From: Arcobacter siniprincipis
Lineage (GTDB): Bacteria; Campylobacterota; Campylobacteria; Campylobacterales; Arcobacteraceae
Direction: 5' to 3'
NCBI RefSeq assembly: GCF_048571125.1
Contig: NZ_CP182343.1
Span: 434,001 to 498,000, forward strand
Length of the DNA stretch: 64,000 nucleotides
Of this stretch, positions 27,264 to 35,164 are shown piece after piece. Numbering within the stretch: position 1 is the first letter of the stretch; each line of letters begins with the position of its first letter. A program made the translations under genes and the position numbers. Below the pieces are notes generated by a model. That model worked only from the letters and a program-made list of their open reading frames with translations. It searched no databases and was not told where the DNA came from.

Positions 27264-27902
27264 ATGAAAGCTTTCAATATCTTAAAAATAGCAGTGTTAT
27301 CACTGCTATTTTTTTTAATCCCACTAAATGCAAGCATAAACAAGTATGTATTATCAGATGATGTTGTAATTGATCCAAGAACAGCACAAAAAATACTTGA
27401 AATTGGATCTGAAGTAAAAGATAAAACAAATGTAAATTTATATGTATATGTAAAAACTGATTTAGGAATAGATAAAAATATACCTATAAAAGAAAAAATG
27501 CAATTAATTAAAAAAGAAGAGGCTGAATTAACTTCAACTCTAAGTGAACCTTATGCAGTATTAACAATAGCAGTGGAACAAATGCATGTTAATCTACTTA
27601 TGTCTGAAAAACTCAAAAGTATAATTAATAAAAATGATATTCTAGATGGTTATGTTGTGCCATTACTTGCTTCAAAAGATAAAAATACACTTTTTACAAA
27701 AATTAGTGCTGCTGTACTAAATGGATATTCTGAAATGGCTGATGATGTTGCTCATGCCAATGGAATTGAAAAACTTGAATCCGGAATTCCAAGTTCAGGC
27801 AAAACAGCTGGAACTATTTGGAAAGTATTTATGTATACTTTAGTTATACTTGGTGTGTTTTTATATACTTTTGCAGTATTGAAATCAAAAAAGAAAAAAT
27901 AG
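27264..27902 (+). CDS. TPM-like periplasmic protein with C-terminal anchor
   Basis: A 212-residue protein with an N-terminal signal peptide (about 1-24), a soluble domain whose start (VIDPRTAQKILEIGSEVKDK then VNLYVYVKTDLG) resembles TPM/DUF477 domains, and a C-terminal helix (about 187-207) followed by lysines. TPM domains in other proteins have phosphatase or photosystem-repair roles; here the function is unknown. Position after cco genes suggests an envelope or oxidase-maturation role. Remarkably, codons 7-18, encoding the signal peptide, form a strong intrinsic terminator, so its expression is probably well below that of cco. Confidence 0.6.
   Translation: MKAFNILKIAVLSLLFFLIPLNASINKYVLSDDVVIDPRTAQKILEIGSEVKDKTNVNLYVYVKTDLGIDKNIPIKEKMQLIKKEEAELTSTLSEPYAVLTIAVEQMHVNLLMSEKLKSIINKNDILDGYVVPLLASKDKNTLFTKISAAVLNGYSEMADDVAHANGIEKLESGIPSSGKTAGTIWKVFMYTLVILGVFLYTFAVLKSKKKK
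27284..27316 (+). terminator. intrinsic terminator inside a signal-peptide coding region
   Basis: A 13-bp perfect stem (27284-27296 with 27301-27313), tetraloop TTAT, core TAGCAGTG/CACTGCTA with four G-C pairs, followed by an eight-T run (27309-27316). It begins 21 bp after the cco microprotein stop codon but lies within the next open reading frame. Confidence 0.7.
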
Positions 27903-27909
27903 GTAATAA

Positions 27910-28470
27910 ATGAAAAAAAGAAATTATTGGCCGTTATTTTTTATAGCTATATTTACATTTACACTTTCAATGGTAATTTGGACCGTTATGTCAGCTATAA
28001 AAACACCAGTACATGAGGATAAATCATTTTTAAGTTCATATCATATTATGGATGTGGAGTTTAATGATATAGTTGATTATAATGAAAAATTTTCTAAAAA
28101 ATATAATCTAAAAATGAAAATCAATGATAAAGAGTTTGACTCTTTAGTATTAAATGATGTCTTTTTATCACAAAGAGTGATTGATCAAAAATCAATGCAC
28201 AAAGACATTTTCAAAAAAGGCATGAACAATATCTCTTTTGATTTAACAACTAAAGATGGAGTAAAAGTTCCAAATTTTAAAATTAGTTTTAAAGTTACAA
28301 GAACTACAAATAGTTATTCTGATATTGATATAAACAATGATGAAAAGAAGAATGAAAAATTTACTTTCAATCTAGAAAAAGCAGGTAATTGGAATATTAC
28401 TGGAATACTTGATACAAATGATGGAGAAAAAGGTTTCTTTTATATAAAATCAAATGCTACAGACAAGTAA
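27910..28470 (+). CDS. FixH-like membrane protein
   Basis: A 186-residue protein with one N-terminal helix (about 9-29, IAIFTFTLSMVIWTVM) and a periplasmic domain. The topology, the HIMDVEFNDIVDYN segment after the helix, and the location behind ccoNOQP point to the FixH family, which in other bacteria helps cbb3 maturation with FixGIS; no fixG, fixI or fixS is present here. Its last codons overlap the next gene by 17 bp. Confidence 0.6.
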   Translation: MKKRNYWPLFFIAIFTFTLSMVIWTVMSAIKTPVHEDKSFLSSYHIMDVEFNDIVDYNEKFSKKYNLKMKINDKEFDSLVLNDVFLSQRVIDQKSMHKDIFKKGMNNISFDLTTKDGVKVPNFKISFKVTRTTNSYSDIDINNDEKKNEKFTFNLEKAGNWNITGILDTNDGEKGFFYIKSNATDK

Positions 28471-30814
28471 AACCCTTATAGTATTTCCAACTTCTAGGGC
28501 TATAAGAGAATCTATAAAAAGAAGAAGCAATGAGAATTTATTGCTTCCTTCTTATTTAACAATCGATGAATTCTTAAAAAAATCCATATCCATAAAAAAT
28601 AAAAAATATATTGATGAAGAGCAAAGATTCTTGTACTTGAAAGATGCTTCAGATATAAAAAATCTTAACAAACTTGGTATTTCAAATAATTTCACCTCAT
28701 TTTTAAAACAATCAGATTATTTATTTAGATTTTTTGGCGAATTAGCTGCTGAAAAAGTATCAATAGACAGTATTGATGAAGTTGATACCTATGAGTATTA
28801 CAAAGAACACATAGCTATATTAAAAGAGATATATAATAACTATGTAGCATTATTAGATGCAAACAATGTTATTGATAAAATAAATCTTCCTACTAACTAT
28901 GAAATCAATCAAAACTTTTTAAATAGATATGAAAGTATAGAAATATATTTTGAAGGATATTTTACAAATTTTGAATTAGAAATTATATTAGAAATATCAA
29001 AATATACTAAAATAATAGTTAATCTATTTTCAAATAAATACAATCAAAAATCAATACAAAGTTTTATAAATTTTGGTTTTGAATTAGAAGAAGGTTATGA
29101 ATATAAAATCGATTTAACAAATAAATCTATAATAGAAAAACATAAAGAAATATCAAACTTGAAATATACAAAAGCAGTTGCATTTACAAGTAGAATAAAT
29201 CAAATAGCTTTTATAAAAGAATCAATAACAGATGCAGTAAGTAGCGGAATAAAACCAGAAAATATAGCATTAATAGTTCCTGATGAAAAGTTTGTAGAGA
29301 TACTAGAACAGTTTGATGATGAGCAATATTTTAATTATGCTATGGGTAAAAGTATAAATAATAGCAAAATTTATAAAGTAGTAAATTCCATATACTCTTA
29401 TTTAAATGAAAATGAAAGAAAAACAAAAGAATCAATAGAGTTTTATAAAATTAATTCAGAAATGATTGATAGTATTAAAAAAATATGGAATAAAAAACTA
29501 GATAAGATAAATTTTGATATTTTAATTGAGTATTTAAAATCAATAGAACATAATAAAGAGTTAATAGAAAAATTTGATGAATTGACTTATAAATTAAATC
29601 ATCTATTTTTTAATAGTTCACAAAATATACTTTTCAAAGAAGCTGTAAAAATACTTATTCAAAAAATACAAAAAATAACGCTTGATGACATTAACTCTGG
29701 ACTTATTACTGTAATGGGTTTATTAGAAACTAGAGCTGTTGAATTTGAAGCAGTTATAATCTGTGATTTCAATGAGAACTATATACCAAAATCTAGTATT
29801 AAAGATAAATTCTTATCATCAATTATTAAAAAAAGAGTTAAACTTCCTACTCAAAAAGATAGGGAGAATTTACAAAAGTACTACTATTATAGATTGATGA
29901 ATAAAGCTAAAAATCTTTATATTTCATATACACAAAATGAGACGATGCAAGTAAGTAGATTTGCAGATGAATTGTTTAAAGATGAAATCACACCATCTAC
30001 AAAAGATAAACAATATAAACAAATACTTTATAAAAACAGATTAATAAATCATTTTAATGAAAATATTGAGTATGAGATTGATTTATCAAAGCAAGAATGG
30101 TCAGCTACTTCACTAAAAAAGTATTTAGAATGTAAAAGAAAGTATTACTTAGAGTATATATGCAAAATAAAAGACCATAACATAAGCTTAAAGCCAAAAG
30201 GTTTTGAATTGGGAAGTATGGTTCACAAAACACTAGAAAGTGCATATAAGAGCTTTGAGGTACAAAATATTAACTATGAGCTTATAAAGTCACTCTTTGA
30301 AAAACAGATGAATGAAAATCCCTTTTTGCTTTTGGATAAAGAGATATTTTTAAGAAAATTAAATACTTTTGTAGAGTTTGAAAATAAAAGATTTGAAGAT
30401 AAAAGTTTGAGTGTATTAGAAATAGAAAAAGACTTTAAATTTGATTACAATGGAATAGTTTTAAAAGGAAGCATTGATAGAATTGATAAACAAGATGATA
30501 AGTATTTATTGATTGATTATAAAACATCAGCAAGTCTAAAAATTGATAGTATTAAAACTTATGAAAATAGTGTTGACTTTCAATTGGAATTTTATTATTT
30601 AGCTTGTTTAGAACTATTTGGATATGACAAAATAAAAGCTTATTATTATGATTTAAATAGTTCAAAGTTATTAGAAGAAGTTGTTTTATTTGAAAAACTT
30701 GAATTACTAAAAGAGATATTTATAGAGCTAAAAACAAAAAAAGTAAACTTTGAAAAATGTGGAAAAACATCAACTTGTCAGTACTGCGAGTTTAAAACTA
30801 TTTGTGATAGATAA
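28454..30814 (+). CDS. AddB-type PD-(D/E)XK nuclease with Fe-S cluster
   Basis: A 786-residue protein resembling the B subunit of AddAB double-strand-break resection enzymes. The N terminus has the AddB-like VFPTSRAIRE block but no intact Walker A. The C-terminal nuclease has the catalytic D675 (GSIDRID) and D688-Y-K690. Four cysteines that would bind a [4Fe-4S] cluster are C560 (LECKRKYY) and C775-x2-C778-x5-C784, the same final spacing as in Bacillus AddB. No addA is next to it: the gene is followed by convergent prfB. It starts inside the FixH-like gene, so it shares the cco transcript. Confidence 0.75.
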   Translation: MLQTSKTLIVFPTSRAIRESIKRRSNENLLLPSYLTIDEFLKKSISIKNKKYIDEEQRFLYLKDASDIKNLNKLGISNNFTSFLKQSDYLFRFFGELAAEKVSIDSIDEVDTYEYYKEHIAILKEIYNNYVALLDANNVIDKINLPTNYEINQNFLNRYESIEIYFEGYFTNFELEIILEISKYTKIIVNLFSNKYNQKSIQSFINFGFELEEGYEYKIDLTNKSIIEKHKEISNLKYTKAVAFTSRINQIAFIKESITDAVSSGIKPENIALIVPDEKFVEILEQFDDEQYFNYAMGKSINNSKIYKVVNSIYSYLNENERKTKESIEFYKINSEMIDSIKKIWNKKLDKINFDILIEYLKSIEHNKELIEKFDELTYKLNHLFFNSSQNILFKEAVKILIQKIQKITLDDINSGLITVMGLLETRAVEFEAVIICDFNENYIPKSSIKDKFLSSIIKKRVKLPTQKDRENLQKYYYYRLMNKAKNLYISYTQNETMQVSRFADELFKDEITPSTKDKQYKQILYKNRLINHFNENIEYEIDLSKQEWSATSLKKYLECKRKYYLEYICKIKDHNISLKPKGFELGSMVHKTLESAYKSFEVQNINYELIKSLFEKQMNENPFLLLDKEIFLRKLNTFVEFENKRFEDKSLSVLEIEKDFKFDYNGIVLKGSIDRIDKQDDKYLLIDYKTSASLKIDSIKTYENSVDFQLEFYYLACLELFGYDKIKAYYYDLNSSKLLEEVVLFEKLELLKEIFIELKTKKVNFEKCGKTSTCQYCEFKTICDR

Positions 30815-30843
30815 AAGTACAAGATAATTCTTGTACTTTTATC
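30810..30843. terminator. bidirectional terminator, addB-like gene / prfB
   Basis: Perfect 14-bp stem GATAAAAGTACAAG (30810-30823) and CTTGTACTTTTATC (30830-30843) with a 6-base loop, containing the stop codons of both convergent genes. Confidence 0.65.
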
Positions 30844-31933
30844 TTGCTGTTGCTATTAAAACATCCTCAATCATTTTTGTAATATCTCCATCTAAAATTG
30901 CTTCCACATTTGAATATCCAATATTACTTCTTGTATCTTTTATTTGTTGATATGGTTGCATTACATAAGACCTAATTTGATGTCCCCAACCAATTTCACT
31001 TTTTTCAACACCATCTTTTACAGCTTGTTGTTTTTCTAATTCATATTCATAAAGTCTAGATTTTAACATCTTCATGGCACTTGCTTTATTTTTATGTTGA
31101 GATCTATCATTTTGACACTGTACGACAATATTTGTAGCAATATGAGTGATTCTAATAGCACTTTCTGTTTTATTAACATGTTGCCCACCAGCACCACTTG
31201 ATCTATATGTATCTATTCTTATATCTTTATCTTCAACAACAATATCAATATTATCATCAATTTCAGGACTTACCATTACAGAGGCAAAGGAAGTATGTCT
31301 TTTAGCATTTGAATCAAAAGGAGAGATTCTAACAAGTCTATGAATACCATTTTCAGCTTTTAGATATCCATAGGCATTTTCACCTTTTATGATAAAAGAT
31401 ACATCTTTTAAACCAGCTTCTTCGCCATCTTGATAATCAAGAACTTCAATTTTGAAATCCATTCGTTCAGCCCATCTTAGATACATTCTATAAAGCATAC
31501 TAGCCCAATCTTGAGACTCAGTACCACCTGCTCCTGGATGAATTGATATAATAGCATTAGATGAATCATCAGGATTACTTAGCATTACAGATATTTCAGT
31601 AGACCGTATAAGATTGTCTAATTCTTCAGCTTCAGCATGAAGTAATTCAAAAGTATCTTCATCTTTTTCATCTATTGCCATCTCATAAAGTTCATTAGTA
31701 CCACTTAAAGACTCATTAGCTTTATTAAATTTAGATAATTTACTCAATATTCTATTTTTTTCAATACCAATTTTGGTAGCTGTTTCAACATCATTCCAAA
31801 AGTCTTGAGAAGATTCTAACTCTTCTATCTCTTTAAGTCTTGATTTCAAAACATCAGGTTTGAGTATATCTTTTATATTTTGAAGTTTTTTATTTAATAA
31901 TTTTAGTAATTCAGAGTATTCGTATGTATCCAT
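30839..31933 (-). CDS. prfB: peptide chain release factor 2
   Basis: Recognises UGA and UAA stop codons. In 364 residues it has the RF2-specific tripeptide S204-P-F206 and the peptidyl-hydrolysis motif GGQ at 249-251. The frame is open from MDTYEYSELL to the stop, so there is no programmed +1 frameshift of the kind that autoregulates prfB in many bacteria. The start has an AAAGGAC ribosome site and a TATAAT 23 bp upstream. Confidence 0.95.
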   Translation of the reverse strand: MDTYEYSELLKLLNKKLQNIKDILKPDVLKSRLKEIEELESSQDFWNDVETATKIGIEKNRILSKLSKFNKANESLSGTNELYEMAIDEKDEDTFELLHAEAEELDNLIRSTEISVMLSNPDDSSNAIISIHPGAGGTESQDWASMLYRMYLRWAERMDFKIEVLDYQDGEEAGLKDVSFIIKGENAYGYLKAENGIHRLVRISPFDSNAKRHTSFASVMVSPEIDDNIDIVVEDKDIRIDTYRSSGAGGQHVNKTESAIRITHIATNIVVQCQNDRSQHKNKASAMKMLKSRLYEYELEKQQAVKDGVEKSEIGWGHQIRSYVMQPYQQIKDTRSNIGYSNVEAILDGDITKMIEDVLIATAR

Positions 31934-31955
31934 TTAATTTGTCCTTTAAAATGGA

Positions 31956-31961
31956 ATTATA
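31956..31961 (-). promoter_or_regulatory. -10 element for prfB
   Basis: Minus-strand TATAAT (in TAGTATAATTCC), 23-28 bp upstream of the prfB start, predicting a very short leader that just includes the ribosome site. Confidence 0.5.
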
Positions 31962-31992
31962 CTAAAAATAAGTATAAGAAGCGTTTAGACTA

Positions 31993-32014
31993 AACTAAGA
32001 GTAGACTCTTAGTT
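31993..32014 (-). terminator. hairpin at the cytochrome c stop codon
   Basis: Perfect 10-bp inverted repeat AACTAAGAGT/ACTCTTAGTT with a 2-base centre, overlapping the stop codon of the cytochrome gene. No good U-tract follows on the minus strand. Confidence 0.4.
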
Positions 32015-32638
32015 AGATTTTGGTTTTTTTTCATCTTTTTGATTAATTGCTTGAAGATATACATATACATTATTTATATCATTATTATCCATAATCGATG
32101 CATAAGGTGCCATTTGAAAAGCAGTTCCTCTATCATAACCACTTCCATTTACATAGTCTCTAATAGTAGCAGTAAAATCAAATAGATTTAATTTATTTAT
32201 TGCTCTTGATCTTCCAGGAAGTTTTTCACCATTGATTCCATGACATGTTTCACATTTTTTGATATATAGATTTTTACCAGAAATAGACATTTTAACTCTT
32301 TTTTCTTCTTTTGAAGCTATTTGTGATTCAACATCTTTTTGTTCTAATCTTTTTATGATTTGACTTTCTAAAGCCTGCATATCAATATTTTGCATATTAA
32401 CTTCATCTTTTTTTAATATATAAATATAATTATTCCCATCAATTTTTATATCATCAGTTTTCCAACCATCTTTTTTCATATCTTTTAATGATTTATTTCC
32501 ATTACATAGACCACCATCTAAATTAATAGACTCTATAGTAGAAAAATCAGAATGATTTTGTTTATAGCACATTGTTGTTTGTGCAAAACTTGATGTTATT
32601 AGAAATGTCAACAGCGAAAATGGTTTTATTAGATTCAT
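32009..32638 (-). CDS. periplasmic monoheme cytochrome c
   Basis: A 209-residue secreted protein: signal peptide about 1-19 (cleavage after SFA), a cysteine-containing N-terminal domain (MCYKQN, GGLCNG) that I do not recognise, a charged linker, then a class I cytochrome c domain with heme site CETCHG near 133-138 and a likely methionine ligand in QMAPYA. The partner is unknown; it could feed the cbb3 oxidase. It has its own short intergenic region from the porin and from prfB. Confidence 0.85.
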   Translation of the reverse strand: MNLIKPFSLLTFLITSSFAQTTMCYKQNHSDFSTIESINLDGGLCNGNKSLKDMKKDGWKTDDIKIDGNNYIYILKKDEVNMQNIDMQALESQIIKRLEQKDVESQIASKEEKRVKMSISGKNLYIKKCETCHGINGEKLPGRSRAINKLNLFDFTATIRDYVNGSGYDRGTAFQMAPYASIMDNNDINNVYVYLQAINQKDEKKPKSN

Positions 32639-32696
32639 TTTTATCCTTTAAAATAATTGGAACATTTTAGCGTAATTTTATAAAAAGTGCATAAAA

Positions 32697-32723
32697 AAAG
32701 GCTGGAATATTATTCCAGCCTTT
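32697..32723 (-). terminator. porin terminator
   Basis: AAAGGCTGGAATA and TATTCCAGCCTTT pair perfectly around a single central base, and on the minus strand the stem runs into a T-rich tract. A strong intrinsic terminator, as expected for a highly expressed porin. Confidence 0.8.
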
Positions 32724-32751
32724 AATCACATAAAATAATTAAATTCTAAGA

Positions 32752-33933
32752 TTAGAATTTGTATTGAACGTGAATTCTTCCTCTAGTACTATCATTATTT
32801 TCTGTAGAACCAGTGTCTTTTGTATATTGTCCATATCTTAAGTATGCACTTAAGTTTTTACTCATAGAGTAATTAAATTGTGCATAATATTCTTCTTCTT
32901 CTATGTTACCAGCATAATCTACATCAGCATAGTTAGCAGAGATATTTAAAGAAGGTAATACTTGGAAACCAAGTCTTACTTGCCAGTAATCAGCATCAGC
33001 TTTATTATTTGCATCTACAGTCCATGCAGAAATTTGAGTAGCAGCATCAGCATCTAAAGCAACTACACCACCCTCATCATCAGTAGTAGCATAAGCAACT
33101 TTTGCATCAAAGATACCAGCTTTTGCAGTTAAAGTAAGTTTTAATAAATTATTGTCAAGATCATGTTTCTCTAAATCAAGAGATGTATATCTAATGTCTC
33201 CACCTAAAGTTACAGCATCAAAGTCAAATGAAGCATTTGCACCAAGTGTATATGAATCAAATGTATCTTCCATATCTATGTACCATGCATCTAAAGCTAC
33301 AGGACCAACTTTACCCATTACACCAATAGTATAAACATCTCTAGAACCAATTGCAGCACTATTACCATAAGTTAAAGCAGTAAGTGTTGATGCTGCATTT
33401 CCACTTTCACCAACATTTGTTTGGTTAAAGTATGCACCAGCAATAGTAACAGGTCCAACAGTAGTTAATGCTAAGATACCTGTACCAGTTTGCTCATTTC
33501 CAGCAGCATCAACAGCTACAGTCCAAGGAGTAGTTAAACCTTGTTTACCAACGATAACTGTAGTATTTGCAATACCAGTGTATGCGAAGTTAGCATTAGT
33601 TAATTCTACATTTACGTTTTGATCCCCAATAGCTTGAGTGTCAAGTGTTGCTTTATCTCCTGTATTACCATCTTTACCCATTACAAATCTTGTATTTGCA
33701 GTAACATCATCATTTACTTTTGATTTTAAGCTTACACCAATTTTGTAGTAATTATTTGTATCTGAATGTCCAGTACCTGCTTGTTGTTTATCATCACCAT
33801 AGTCATTATATCTATATACCATAGTTCCTGATACATCTACATTTTTGATAGCTTCTGTTAAAGGTTGAGCACTAGCAGTTGTTCCAGCTACAGCGATTGC
33901 AGCTATTAAACTCATTTTTACGAATTTTTTCAT
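32752..33933 (-). CDS. major outer-membrane porin
   Basis: A 393-residue outer-membrane beta-barrel of the epsilonproteobacterial major porin type. There is a signal peptide (about 1-22, ending ASAQP), an N-terminal strand DVSGTMVYRYNDYG, alternating hydrophobic/polar strands throughout, and a C-terminal phenylalanine (HVQYKF) used by the Bam insertion machinery. Cysteines are absent. A strong terminator follows, and the leader (33934-34035) is unusually G+C-rich and able to fold. Confidence 0.9.
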   Translation of the reverse strand: MKKFVKMSLIAAIAVAGTTASAQPLTEAIKNVDVSGTMVYRYNDYGDDKQQAGTGHSDTNNYYKIGVSLKSKVNDDVTANTRFVMGKDGNTGDKATLDTQAIGDQNVNVELTNANFAYTGIANTTVIVGKQGLTTPWTVAVDAAGNEQTGTGILALTTVGPVTIAGAYFNQTNVGESGNAASTLTALTYGNSAAIGSRDVYTIGVMGKVGPVALDAWYIDMEDTFDSYTLGANASFDFDAVTLGGDIRYTSLDLEKHDLDNNLLKLTLTAKAGIFDAKVAYATTDDEGGVVALDADAATQISAWTVDANNKADADYWQVRLGFQVLPSLNISANYADVDYAGNIEEEEYYAQFNYSMSKNLSAYLRYGQYTKDTGSTENNDSTRGRIHVQYKF

Positions 33934-34040
33934 TTGATCTCCTGAAAGGGTTATTTTTAAATCAGTTCCTCGGACGCGCGAACAATCTTCTTGTATAAAT
34001 ACTTGAAAGATACTTTCCGATTCACCGTTGCGAAAATTTT
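33934..34040 (-). promoter_or_regulatory. structured porin leader
   Basis: Upstream of the porin AGGAGATC ribosome site is a leader containing a G+C-rich spot (33976-33990 region, including GGACGCGCGAAC on the plus strand) and short inverted repeats: GTTC...GAAC flanking that spot, and GAAAG-TAT-CTTTC farther upstream. The surrounding DNA is very AT-rich, so this stands out. A regulatory or mRNA-stability role is inference. Confidence 0.35.
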
Positions 34041-34130
34041 ACATGCTTTAAAATTAAAGTTTTCTTAATTTGAAGGTTTTTGAGTAATTTAATCTATTAT
34101 TTTAAGTTTTATTTATAAAAAGCCCATATT

Positions 34131-34442
34131 TTATAGGCTTACACTTACTTTACAATTAGGCAAAATATCTGGTTTTTGAATGCTTATTTTTAGGTTTTTT
34201 ATAGAATATTTTTTATTTAAATGTTTTTTTAAGTTTAAAAGAGCATCTTCAATTAGTTCAAATTTATTTTTTATCATTATTTTTTGAATGTTTGATGCTA
34301 CTTTTGAATAATCTATAAATTCAAAATTTGAGTATTTATAAGAAAATGAGCAGTTTATTATTACCCTTTGTTCGTTTTTTCGCTCAAAGGGTAAAATTCC
34401 AATTATGCAATCAAAAGTAAGATCTTCAATTTTTACTTTCAT
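34131..34442 (-). CDS. folB: dihydroneopterin aldolase-like protein
   Basis: A 103-residue protein of the FolB family, which cleaves dihydroneopterin in folate synthesis. The opening KVKIEDLTFDCIIGILPFER matches the family start (short activator strand plus G-x-ER), and E72-D73 in FELIEDAL corresponds to the usual E-x-A/L region; the catalytic lysine is probably in the C-terminal QKPDILP stretch. It is shorter than typical FolB (about 120). It overlaps plsY by one base. Confidence 0.75.
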   Translation of the reverse strand: MKVKIEDLTFDCIIGILPFERKNEQRVIINCSFSYKYSNFEFIDYSKVASNIQKIMIKNKFELIEDALLNLKKHLNKKYSIKNLKISIQKPDILPNCKVSVSL

Positions 34443-35062
34443 TATACAGCTTTTAACTCTTCTTTTTTGATAAGTCTTATTATATTTGGAATATGTTTAT
34501 AAAAAATTATAAATGAAATCAAATACATAGGTGCATTTGAATTTACTCCTAATCCATTGTTAAATACAATTGCAGCAATGATTACAGCAATCAGTCCTAA
34601 AAGTGAAGATAAAGAAGAGATTTTTAATACTTTTGCACAAAATCCCCAAACAACAGCACCAATAAGTGTAGGAATAGGAATTAGTACTAAAAATACACCA
34701 AGTCCAGTTGCTACTCCTTTTCCACCTTCAAGCCCTAAATAAATACTATAACAATGCCCAACCACAGCTAACACTGCAATAGTCCAAAGTGTAGCTTCAC
34801 TTACTCCATAGGCTTGTGCGATAAGAAGGATGATTGTACCTTTTATGGCATCAAGAATAACAGTTGCAAGACCTAGTTTTTTTGCTAAGCTAGGATTTGT
34901 TTGCTTTACTACTCTTAGAACATTTGTGGCACCTATTGATTTACTTCCATGCTTTTTTATATCTACCCCTGCAAAGGTTTTAGCTAGAAGTAAACCAAAG
35001 GGAATAGACCCAATTAGATAAGCTAAAATATAAAAAATAAGATTTGTATTTAAAAAATCCAT
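34442..35062 (-). CDS. plsY: acyl-phosphate:glycerol-3-phosphate acyltransferase
   Basis: Inner-membrane enzyme that starts phospholipid synthesis from acyl-phosphate. The 206 residues hold several helices and the three PlsY motifs: GSIPFGLLLAK near 18-28, KHGSKSIGATNVLR near 37-50, and GHCYSIYLGLEGGKGVATGLG near 102-122. It is coupled to folB by a one-base overlap and divergent from nadA. Confidence 0.93.
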   Translation of the reverse strand: MDFLNTNLIFYILAYLIGSIPFGLLLAKTFAGVDIKKHGSKSIGATNVLRVVKQTNPSLAKKLGLATVILDAIKGTIILLIAQAYGVSEATLWTIAVLAVVGHCYSIYLGLEGGKGVATGLGVFLVLIPIPTLIGAVVWGFCAKVLKISSLSSLLGLIAVIIAAIVFNNGLGVNSNAPMYLISFIIFYKHIPNIIRLIKKEELKAV

Positions 35063-35103
35063 TATGACCTCAATTAATTTTTTTGATTATGTTTAAATGG
35101 ATT

Positions 35104-35122
35104 ATAACAAAAATTTTGTTAT
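35104..35122. promoter_or_regulatory. 19-bp palindrome between plsY and nadA
   Basis: ATAACAAAA-A-TTTTGTTAT is a perfect palindrome with one central base, 43-61 bp before the nadA start and just upstream of TATATT (35120-35125), a possible nadA -10 element. The position suits an operator for nadA, plsY or both. Confidence 0.4.
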
Positions 35123-35164
35123 ATTCCCGTTAAATGTTAAATATTATAAACCTAAGGGTAAATT

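Noticed and set aside
30839..31933. Possible programmed frameshift in prfB
   Set aside because: The frame is continuous from start to stop with no in-frame UGA near codon 25.
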